From CALGLS01 sp047626155 (lineage in GTDB: Bacteria > Bacteroidota > Bacteroidia > Chitinophagales > Saprospiraceae): a stretch of 14,551 bases of DNA. The notes beneath the pieces are model-generated. The model worked only from the letters and a program-made list of their open reading frames with translations, was not told where the DNA came from and did no database searches. This document shows, piece by piece, positions 6,659 through 13,132 of this stretch. Position numbers and translations under genes: made by a program. Location of the stretch: positions 1-14,551 of the forward strand of contig JBLHRR010000148.1 of assembly GCA_047626155.1 (NCBI GenBank). The letters are read 5' to 3'. Every line of letters starts with the position of its first letter. Positions within the stretch are counted from its first letter, which is position 1.

Positions 6659-7957
6659 CTAAAATTGTATCTCAAAGCGAGTCCATTCTCCGACAGTTTC
6701 CAGAGAAAAGATAGCCCTATGTTCTACCAAAATATCCCGTATTAAAGTAAGTCCAACGCCTTGTCCGGTCATCTTTGTGCTGAAGAAAGGCGTAAATAAT
6801 TGGGGCGCAACTTCGGGATTGATGCCACTTCCATTATCAGATATAACAATTCGCGCACGAGGAGAGGCAAAAGTCTCCAGACGAATGATTCCTGTTTCTG
6901 CTTCGATGGCTTCCATTGCGTTTTTGATAATGTTGACTAAGGCTTGCTCGATTTGTTTGGGGTCAAGCGAAATACGGATGGGGGAGGAGCTTAACTCTTG
7001 TTGGAAGACGATATTTCGTTCCTTGGTTTGTGGCGATAGTAGCGCGATGATGCTTTTGGATATTTCGTTCAGGTCACAAAGTTCGAACTTAGGTTTTGGT
7101 AATCGAACCACAGCTGCAAAGTTGCTCATAAACTGATTCAAGCTATCATTTCTTTCGACAGCAGCTTCCAGCGCTTGTTGAATGTCCGGGTCTAACTTTA
7201 CATCCGAATCTTCATTATAATCCAGGGTCGTATTCAGAATAGAATTGATGGCACCGATAGAGTTATTTACCTCGTGGGCCATCATGCGAATGACTTTTCC
7301 GTAGGCTCTTTTCTCAGCAGCAAGGATTTCCTTAGACAATTCCTGAAGTAAAATAAATTTTTTATGGAAGCCTCTGTGCATGAACTCGGAGACTTCGCAT
7401 TTGTATTGTTCGATCCCTTTATGTTGTAAGATACTGGCTTTCCCGGATGGCAAGGTTGCTATTTGTTGTAGTAAAGGATGGTCGATTTCCGCGATGTTCT
7501 GATTTAGCCATTCCTTTTTCCATTGTAGTAATTCGGCGGCTTTTGGATTTACTTCTGAGATGCGATTGTCGTAATCTAACAGTATGATTCCGGCAGGGGA
7601 AGCTTGTATTAATTTTTCTAAAAAGTAATGCTGTTCTTCTACTTGCGTACGTTCTTTCCGGATGCTGTCAATCATTTCGTTGTAGACATTGATGAGCTTA
7701 TCCATTTCATTAGAACCGGTGTTTATGAATTTGACATTGAAGTCTTTATCCCGGATGGCATCAGAGCCACTAGCTATAAAGTCGAGTGGTTTGATGAAAG
7801 AACGGTAGAGCAGATAAGAGAGAAATAAGGAAAAAATGATAGCGACTTCGGCAAGGAGAAAGTATAGCTTTTGATCTTCCAGAAGTAGGAATAGGAGGTA
7901 GCCAATCAGCGTGTGTATGATTATGATGAAGAGGGTGTATTTTACTTTTAAGGACAT
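6659..7957 (-). CDS. NtrY/AtoS-like sensor histidine kinase
   Basis: 432 residues from ATG at 7957; a TTG at 7978 would add seven residues and is less likely. Two membrane helices (about 6-26 and 32-51) are joined by a very short periplasmic loop, followed by HAMP (about 53-105), a PAS-type domain (about 115-195, LIQASPAGIILLDYDNRISEVNPKA), and a dimerisation/phosphoacceptor segment with H228 in RMMAHEVNNSIGAI. The ATPase domain shows the N box (NIIKNAMEAI), G1 (ISDNGSGI), F (TPFFSTK) and G2 (GQGVGLTLI). The kinase should autophosphorylate H228 and pass the phosphate to the sigma-54 regulator encoded just upstream in transcription order. The tiny external loop suggests sensing in the membrane or via PAS in the cytoplasm. 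It ends 65 bases from the convergent DUF5706-like gene. Confidence 0.9.
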   Translation of the reverse strand: MSLKVKYTLFIIIIHTLIGYLLFLLLEDQKLYFLLAEVAIIFSLFLSYLLYRSFIKPLDFIASGSDAIRDKDFNVKFINTGSNEMDKLINVYNEMIDSIRKERTQVEEQHYFLEKLIQASPAGIILLDYDNRISEVNPKAAELLQWKKEWLNQNIAEIDHPLLQQIATLPSGKASILQHKGIEQYKCEVSEFMHRGFHKKFILLQELSKEILAAEKRAYGKVIRMMAHEVNNSIGAINSILNTTLDYNEDSDVKLDPDIQQALEAAVERNDSLNQFMSNFAAVVRLPKPKFELCDLNEISKSIIALLSPQTKERNIVFQQELSSSPIRISLDPKQIEQALVNIIKNAMEAIEAETGIIRLETFASPRARIVISDNGSGINPEVAPQLFTPFFSTKMTGQGVGLTLIRDILVEHRAIFSLETVGEWTRFEIQF

Positions 7958-7991
7958 AAATGTTTTGAATAGGAACAACGAAAAATTTACT

Positions 7992-8072
7992 TAGGCCACT
8001 GCCATCATTTAGTTAAAGCTAAAAGACTTAAGGAGAGTGATTTAGCTAAATGATGGAGTGTATAGTGGCCTA
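7992..8072. repeat. 81-bp nested palindrome between regulator and kinase genes
   Basis: The outer arms TAGGCCACT (7992-8000) and AGTGGCCTA (8064-8072) are exact complements. Inside them CCATCATTTAG (8002-8012) pairs exactly with CTAAATGATGG (8046-8056) and can be extended by one wobble and four more pairs (8013-8017 with 8041-8045). A bulge of seven bases (8057-8063) faces one base (8001). Loop length is about 23. It lies in the 163-base spacer between the regulator stop (8121) and the kinase start (7957). It could be an RNA structure tuning kinase expression or a small MITE-like insertion with terminal inverted repeats; the sequence alone does not decide. Confidence 0.75.
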
Positions 8073-8073
8073 G

Positions 8074-8102
8074 ATTATTTTTTGTGTAATACATATAGTA
8101 AA
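8074..8102 (+). repeat. Copy 1 of a shared intergenic word (ATTATTTTTTGTGTAATAC)
   Basis: The 19 bases at 8074-8092 recur exactly as the reverse complement at 13053-13071. The following ten bases match at seven positions (ATATAGTAAA against TTATATAAAA). It lies immediately after the nested palindrome, within the regulator-kinase spacer. It may be a promoter-like or protein-binding site or part of a dispersed intergenic repeat. Confidence 0.6.
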
Positions 8103-8120
8103 TGGGCTAAGATTGTAGTC

Positions 8121-9479
8121 CTAATCCTTTCCCTCAATCCCATACTTCCCCAACCTCCGATACAAAGCGCTCCGCGTAATTCCCAAAGCTCTCGCCGTTG
8201 GACTAATCTTGTGATGGTGAAACGCCAGTGCTTTTTTTATCATCTGCAATTCCATCTCTTCCAAAGACATGCTTCCCACGGCTGGTAGACTGATTTTGCC
8301 TGTGCGCAGGTCACTTCCGGAATACTGTTGTTGAAAGTCTTTAATCGTTAACGTATTTTGAACACTGATTAAAGCGGTACGTTCCACTAGGTTTTTCAGT
8401 TGACGGATATTTCCTGGAAAATTTTGATTTTGCAACCAGCCCAAGGCTTCTCGGTCTATCTTCAAAGGGCGGTCATATATTTCGCTGAGGTTGTTTATGA
8501 AAAATTTAGCCAGCAATGGAATATCACTACGCCGTTGCACTAAAGTCGGGATTTGAATTTTAATTAAATTAATACGGTAATACAAATCCTCCCGAAAGGT
8601 GCCCTCTGCCACCATCGCCTCTAGGTTTTTATTGGTTGCGCTAATGACTCGGATGTCAATTTTTTTCGTTTGACTGCTGCCCAAAGGCTCAAAAGTTTGT
8701 TCCTGCAAAACTCGAAGCAATTTGACCTGACTACTCAATTCTAAGTCCCCAATTTCATCCAGAAAAATCGTCCCGCTGTCTGCCATTTCAAAGCGCCCAA
8801 TCCGATCGGCGAAGGCATCCGTAAACGCTCCTTTTTTATGACCAAACATTTCGCTCTCGAAAAGGGAAGAAGAAATACCACCTAGGTTCACTTTTATAAA
8901 TGGATTATTATTACGCGAGCTTTCGTAATGGATAGCCTCTGCAATCAATTCCTTCCCCGTTCCGCTTTCGCCATTGATTAAGACAGAAGCATTGGTTTTA
9001 CTTACGCGCTGTGCTGTTTCTAAAAGACTTTTAAAAGCGGTTTCTTCTCCTATGATGTGTTCAAAGAAAGTGGCCCTACTCTCAGCAGTACTGTTCTTTT
9101 TATATAATTCCAACAATGTGTTTACAGTGTTTAGTAATTGCTTGTTGTCCCAAGGTTTAGCGATAAAGTCATTGGCACCCAGTTTCATTCCCTGCACGGC
9201 GAGTTGTACCGTTGCCCAACCCGTTATCAAAATAATCGGCGTCTTCTTTTGTGCTTCCCGAATCCGCTGCAACATTTCCAAGCCTTTTTTACCAGAAGTC
9301 TCTATTGCAAAGTTCATATCGAGAATTATCAAATCCGGTTGGAAGGTTTCCAATGTTTCAAGAGCCTCCTTCGGTTGATGTACAGCCGTACAGTTTGCCC
9401 CAATCCGTTTCAGTAATAAACTGATGGAAGTGCAAACCGTTCGGTCATCGTCAATTATTAAGATTTTAGAATTCTTCAT
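8121..9479 (-). CDS. Sigma-54-dependent response regulator, NtrC family
   Basis: 452 residues. The receiver domain (1-120) has the acidic pocket IIDDD (8-12), phosphoacceptor D54, T86 and K108. The AAA+ sigma-54 activation domain (about 141-370) has Walker A GESGTGKE (170-177), the sigma-54 contact loop as GAFTDA (217-222, a common variant of GAFTGA), Walker B GTIFLDEIGDL (236-246) and an arginine-rich sensor region. A Fis-type helix-turn-helix closes the protein (ISPTARALGITRSALYRRLGKYGI). It should bind upstream enhancers as a phosphorylated oligomer and remodel sigma-54 RNA polymerase. The partner kinase is the next gene downstream. The ABC genes lie just upstream (258-base spacer), so the export operon is the obvious candidate target, although I could not find a convincing -24/-12 promoter in the window. 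Confidence 0.93.
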   Translation of the reverse strand: MKNSKILIIDDDRTVCTSISLLLKRIGANCTAVHQPKEALETLETFQPDLIILDMNFAIETSGKKGLEMLQRIREAQKKTPIILITGWATVQLAVQGMKLGANDFIAKPWDNKQLLNTVNTLLELYKKNSTAESRATFFEHIIGEETAFKSLLETAQRVSKTNASVLINGESGTGKELIAEAIHYESSRNNNPFIKVNLGGISSSLFESEMFGHKKGAFTDAFADRIGRFEMADSGTIFLDEIGDLELSSQVKLLRVLQEQTFEPLGSSQTKKIDIRVISATNKNLEAMVAEGTFREDLYYRINLIKIQIPTLVQRRSDIPLLAKFFINNLSEIYDRPLKIDREALGWLQNQNFPGNIRQLKNLVERTALISVQNTLTIKDFQQQYSGSDLRTGKISLPAVGSMSLEEMELQMIKKALAFHHHKISPTARALGITRSALYRRLGKYGIEGKD

Positions 9480-9737
9480 TTACTTTTCGTTAATCGGAAA
9501 ATTGGTTGATTCGTTAATTGGTGCGTTTGTTTGGTTGAATAGTTAAATAGTGAATTGGTTAATTAGTCCACTCAGTTCGCGTTTGGTTAAAAAATGAACC
9601 AGACCGTTCCTGTCAGGCGGGTTGGTTAATTGGTACGCTTACTTCGAAAAATCTTTGCGCCCTTTGTGGTTAAAAAAACTTCGAGCAAAGCGAGAAGCAA
9701 AACGTAGCGCTCCGTAGCGTCGTAGCGGTTACCATCA
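9480..9737. repeat. Spacer with TTGGTTAATT-type and GTAGCG repeats
   Basis: This spacer between the second permease and the regulator contains several degenerate copies of (T)TGGTTAATTGG: around 9500-9521, 9555-9567 and 9621-9633. A block reading CTTTGCGCCCTTTGTGG followed by TTAAAAAA lies near 9652-9677. Nearer the permease stop is ACGTAGCGCTCCGTAGCG then TCGTAGCGG (9702-9729), three GTAGCG hexamers in 25 bases. Similar AT-rich and CTTTGCG-type words are familiar between Bacteroidota genes as dispersed intergenic repeats. The promoter of the regulator must lie here if it is not co-transcribed with the permeases, but I see no clear consensus. Confidence 0.55.
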
Positions 9738-10910
9738 TCAATCCTCATGTAAAGCCAAAGCTGGATGTATCCCTGCCGCTTGCCGACTTGGATAAAAAGT
9801 ACAAACCAACACCACTACTATAATAATCCCCATAGCCGCGGCCATCGCATAATAATAGTTGCTATTTTCGATATCTACTAATTTTAACCATGGAAGTTGT
9901 GCCGCGAAAAACAAACCTACTAGAATACCAATTAAAACGATGGCCATGACCTCGCCTATGAATTGGAAAGAGATGTCGCCAGTAGTTGCTCCGATGGCAC
10001 GGCGCAGCCCAACCTCTCCCTTTCGTTTATTGATGTTGTACCAAACAACGCCGAACAGACCGAGTGCAATATTAATGATTAAGAAAGTGCAAATACCAAG
10101 TAGCGTGATGATGGGTACCCAGGTTCCTTTGCTGTCCTGTTCCCGTTTTTGTTCCAGGTGCTGGATAGCAAAGTCGTTTTTTTTCATGATGTCCTTAATA
10201 GCCTTCCCGATTTTTTGTTCCACCGCAGGAGTGGGGTCTCCTTTTAAACGTATTTGCAAACCCGCAGAATCATTGATGTGGCCGGGCTGATAGACCATCA
10301 CTATCGCGTCTTCTGCTGTAAATTCTCCGTTATAGCGATAGTGGTCTAGAATACCGACGACCTTATTATCTGCTCCAGAAATATGGAAGAGGCTATCTAT
10401 AATGGGCTTATCTTTTAGATATTTATCTTTGAAAACCTGATTGATCACAACTGGAGTGGACTTCGCTCTGATGTCGTCTTCATTGAACCAACGGCCTTCC
10501 GTAATATTTAATCCGGCAACTTTATCGTAGTTTTCGTCTCCAAAAAAAAGATGCGTCTCGATCATAAAGCCATTATGATCATGACTTGTAGACCAAGTGT
10601 TATTACCCAATGGAGCTACGAATCCGGTGAAAGTTGCTGCTTCAATTTCGGGAAACGTTCTTAATTCTTTTAATAAACGAATTTTGCTATCTGCAATAAA
10701 TGTTGAATCTGCATCTGGATCAGAATCGTATAAAATTGTAATCAAAGTGTTTTGTGTATTGTACCCTAATGGCTGTTGGTAAACACGCAGATTGTAAATT
10801 ACGAGTGTGAAAACGGCAAACAAAACCAGAAAGGCCAAAAATATTTCCAAGAAAAGTAGGAAGTTACTTCTCTTTTTATTCCAAATTAAAGTGAAGATAT
10901 GCTTGATCAT
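9738..10910 (-). CDS. FtsX/MacB-type ABC permease 2
   Basis: 390 residues with the FtsX/MacB layout: one N-terminal membrane helix (about 17-40), a large periplasmic MacB-PCD-like domain (about 45-260), then three C-terminal helices (about 265-288, 319-341, 352-372). The conserved cytoplasmic coupling segment GEVGLRRAIGATTGDISFQFI (298-318) and the typical end PSRQAAGIHPALALHED are present. These permeases do not form a classical channel; they transmit ATP-driven movement to the periplasmic domain (mechanotransmission). The start codon overlaps the stop of the preceding permease by one base (TAATG), so translation is coupled. The pair presumably forms a heterodimer on the ATPase encoded upstream. 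The substrate (lipid, lipoprotein, peptide or toxic compound) cannot be read from the sequence. Confidence 0.9.
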   Translation of the reverse strand: MIKHIFTLIWNKKRSNFLLFLEIFLAFLVLFAVFTLVIYNLRVYQQPLGYNTQNTLITILYDSDPDADSTFIADSKIRLLKELRTFPEIEAATFTGFVAPLGNNTWSTSHDHNGFMIETHLFFGDENYDKVAGLNITEGRWFNEDDIRAKSTPVVINQVFKDKYLKDKPIIDSLFHISGADNKVVGILDHYRYNGEFTAEDAIVMVYQPGHINDSAGLQIRLKGDPTPAVEQKIGKAIKDIMKKNDFAIQHLEQKREQDSKGTWVPIITLLGICTFLIINIALGLFGVVWYNINKRKGEVGLRRAIGATTGDISFQFIGEVMAIVLIGILVGLFFAAQLPWLKLVDIENSNYYYAMAAAMGIIIVVVLVCTFYPSRQAAGIHPALALHED

Positions 10911-12241
10911 TATATGATTTGTTTGAGGGCGTTAACAATGGCTAATTTCGACATGCGGTAAGCCGGAATGACACCGGATAGAATACCGAAGAAGAAGCAG
11001 ATGATTAAACTGATAAAGAAGATTTTGTAGCTAAAGATCAGCGTAGAGTTTTCCAGTATCTGGCTGTCATTAATAATATGGATGAGTATCAGCGCAAAAA
11101 CAAAACCGATGAGTCCGCCAATAAATGTAAGCACAATGTTTTCAAAAATAAACTGATATAGGATGTCTTGTGAAGTGGCGCCAAAAGACTTGCGTACACC
11201 AATCTCCGCAGAGCGTTCCATGATGCGGCTGATGTTAAGGTTGATTAAATTTAAAGTAGGCAAAAGTACAAACAGCGAAAGCAATCCGATGAGTGCCCAT
11301 TTCAAAATGAAAATACTATCCTTCGGGTCTTCTTTATAATACACCCTCTTGGCATACGCTTCTAAATCTGTTGCACTTTTTACAGAAATTCGATTGTATT
11401 CTTCTGGTTTCAATAAAGGAACCTGACTCACCTTTTTGTCTATTTCAGACCGTATTAGTTCAGGGCTTTCGGCACTACCTCCTAAAAAAACAGCGGCGAA
11501 TGATCCTTTATAATTATCGTCATAGGTCATTTCCTTCGGCATGGCAGTACAGGGGAAATAAACATCTGCCATGACGTAATCTCTATAGTTTCTAGGGGTT
11601 TCCACGACTCCTATTACGGTGAAATTCTTGCCATCTAAAAGGATTTTCTTTCCCATTGCTGGCTGGTTTTTACCAAAACAACCATCACGTGTTTTTGTTG
11701 TTATAACAGCAACCTGTGCTGCATTATCCACTTGCTGTTTTCGATATGGTTGTCCCTCCAGGAAATTGAAATCAAAAATATCCCAAAAGTTTTCATCTGT
11801 ATGAATGCCGGAAAGTGTAAGTTTATTATTATTCAAAAATAAGTCATAAATCCCTCCGGGGCTGTAAAAGCTATATTGCTGCACGTGAGGTATATCGCGT
11901 AGGTATTTATCCAGAAAAGGATAGCTCGGAGAAGAATTGGAAGTAGACCTGCTATTTTCGCCGTAAGTGTAAGTGGTGTCATAAAGCATTAGTCCGTCCT
12001 GCTTCACACTGTCTATTACTCTTGTTGTATCCGGTGCCATGAGTTGCAGAGAAACTTGAGAAAGAAAAAGCATATTATCCTTCAAGGTCATTGGCGCATT
12101 CGTTCCCAATTCGGTATTCAGAAAAGAAGTAATTACCATTAATATGGTCAATGTGAAGCTGATGCCAAAGAGGCTAATGAAGGTGAAGAATTTTCTTCGA
12201 CCCAGGACTTTTATGGCGAGTTTTAGGTAGTTTTTTAACAT
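10910..12241 (-). CDS. FtsX/MacB-type ABC permease 1
   Basis: 443 residues with the same topology as its downstream partner but a larger periplasmic domain: helix 1 at about 19-40, periplasmic region 41-305, helices at about 311-335, 367-389 and 406-425. The coupling segment ERSAEIGVRKSFGATSQDILYQFI (342-365) and the C-terminal PAYRMSKLAIVNALKQII are diagnostic of the FtsX/MacB permease domain. It starts 49 bases after the ATPase gene and overlaps the next permease by one base, giving a tight ATPase-permease-permease operon. Two non-identical permeases instead of one MacB-like ATPase-permease fusion point to a heteromeric transporter of a type frequent in Bacteroidota. Substrate unknown. Confidence 0.9.
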   Translation of the reverse strand: MLKNYLKLAIKVLGRRKFFTFISLFGISFTLTILMVITSFLNTELGTNAPMTLKDNMLFLSQVSLQLMAPDTTRVIDSVKQDGLMLYDTTYTYGENSRSTSNSSPSYPFLDKYLRDIPHVQQYSFYSPGGIYDLFLNNNKLTLSGIHTDENFWDIFDFNFLEGQPYRKQQVDNAAQVAVITTKTRDGCFGKNQPAMGKKILLDGKNFTVIGVVETPRNYRDYVMADVYFPCTAMPKEMTYDDNYKGSFAAVFLGGSAESPELIRSEIDKKVSQVPLLKPEEYNRISVKSATDLEAYAKRVYYKEDPKDSIFILKWALIGLLSLFVLLPTLNLINLNISRIMERSAEIGVRKSFGATSQDILYQFIFENIVLTFIGGLIGFVFALILIHIINDSQILENSTLIFSYKIFFISLIICFFFGILSGVIPAYRMSKLAIVNALKQII

Positions 12242-12290
12242 GATTTTTTTGATAGTTTATTCTTAAATAATTCAGTAGTGTTTACTAGGT

Positions 12291-12959
12291 CTACTGCACT
12301 TGCGATCCATCAAACAACCTCACCAATCGATTCGTCTTTCTGGCCATAGTTTCATCATGCGTCACCATTACAATAGTTGTTTTCTCCTCCTGATTGAGTC
12401 GTAACAAAATATCCATGATTTCATTTCCCATTACAGAGTCAAGGTTTCCAGTAGGTTCATCTGCTAAAATGATTTTAGGTTTTCCAACAATAGCTCTTGC
12501 GATTGCCACTCGTTGTTTCTGTCCTCCAGAGAGTTGCCCAGGGAAGTGTTTCATTCTGTTTTTTAAACCCACTTGTGACAATGCTTCTTCAGCTAGTCGG
12601 CGTCGCTCTGATCCGCTGATGTTTTTGCGGTAGAGCAACGGGAGTTCGACATTGTCTACCACCGATAAATCATTGATCAAATGAAAACTCTGAAAAATAA
12701 ATCCCAGGTTCTGATTGCGAAAGCGCGCAATTTCTTTTCCCTGATATTGCTTAATGGTTTCGTTGTTGATTTCGATGGTTCCGTCGGAAGGTTCGTCAAT
12801 CAAACCCATAATGTTGAGCAAGGTACTTTTGCCGCAGCCCGAGGGGCCCATTACCGATAGGAATTCCCCTTCGGCCACTTCAAGGTTGATGTTGTTCAAA
12901 GCCAAGGTTTCAATGGACTTTGTGCGGTAGACTTTGTTGATGTTTTGTAATGTTATCAT
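12291..12959 (-). CDS. MacB/LolD-type ABC transporter ATPase
   Basis: 222 residues from ATG at 12959, the usual size for LolD/MacB-type stand-alone ATPases. An 18-codon upstream extension to 13013 is in frame but not family-like. Motifs are Walker A GPSGCGKS (38-45), Q-loop Q90 in FIFQSFHLI, ABC signature LSGGQ (143-147), Walker B IILADEP (163-169) and switch H201 in MVTHDE. The SGGQKQRVAIARAI and ADEPTGNLD wording is characteristic of the LolD/MacB/YknY group that energises FtsX-like permeases. It is first in the operon with the two permeases, and a 173-base spacer separates it from the TolC-family gene upstream. Confidence 0.93.
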   Translation of the reverse strand: MITLQNINKVYRTKSIETLALNNINLEVAEGEFLSVMGPSGCGKSTLLNIMGLIDEPSDGTIEINNETIKQYQGKEIARFRNQNLGFIFQSFHLINDLSVVDNVELPLLYRKNISGSERRRLAEEALSQVGLKNRMKHFPGQLSGGQKQRVAIARAIVGKPKIILADEPTGNLDSVMGNEIMDILLRLNQEEKTTIVMVTHDETMARKTNRLVRLFDGSQVQ

Positions 12960-13132
12960 TGTTATAGCATTTTCTTGGAATGAATAGAGGAAAAGGTAAT
13001 CGCAACGGCGCAACGAAAGCGCAACGAAGGGAGTTCCGTTAGTTTTATATAAGTATTACACAAAAAATAATTTCCAAATCGGGATTTAATTTTCGTTGTC
13101 ACTAAGCATTGGCGAATGGCTAAAAGCGATTG
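12960..13132 (-). promoter_or_regulatory. Likely promoter/leader region of the ABC operon
   Basis: Spacer between the TolC-family stop and the ATPase start. It contains the second copy of the 19-base word ATTATTTTTTGTGTAATAC (minus strand, 13071-13053) followed by TTATATAAAA. Nearer the gene are three GCAACG repeats (13002-13027, plus strand). An AT-rich block about 90 to 115 bases before the ATG is a plausible promoter, but it does not fit the Bacteroidota TTTG/TAnnTTTG consensus or the sigma-54 GG-N10-GC consensus well. The call is therefore based on position and composition only. Confidence 0.3.
13043..13071 (-). repeat. Copy 2 of the shared intergenic word (ATTATTTTTTGTGTAATAC)
   Basis: Read on the minus strand from 13071, it is identical over 19 bases to 8074-8092 and matches at seven of the next ten. 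It lies in the leader region of the ABC operon, in the same orientation as the operon, whereas the other copy points against the regulator and kinase genes. Confidence 0.6.

Noticed and set aside
6777..7136. 119-codon plus-strand frame
   Set aside because: Antisense to the ATPase domain of the histidine kinase.
8974..9416. Plus-strand frames of 134 and 92 codons
   Set aside because: Antisense to the receiver and AAA+ domains of the response regulator.
9859..10290. 143-codon plus-strand frame
   Set aside because: Antisense to the membrane helices of permease 2; the hydrophobic helices and coupling motif are on the minus strand.
12960..13132. Sigma-54 (-24/-12) promoter before the ATPase gene
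   Set aside because: I looked for GG-N10-GC with flanking consensus on the minus strand and found no acceptable match; the nearest candidate has the wrong spacing.
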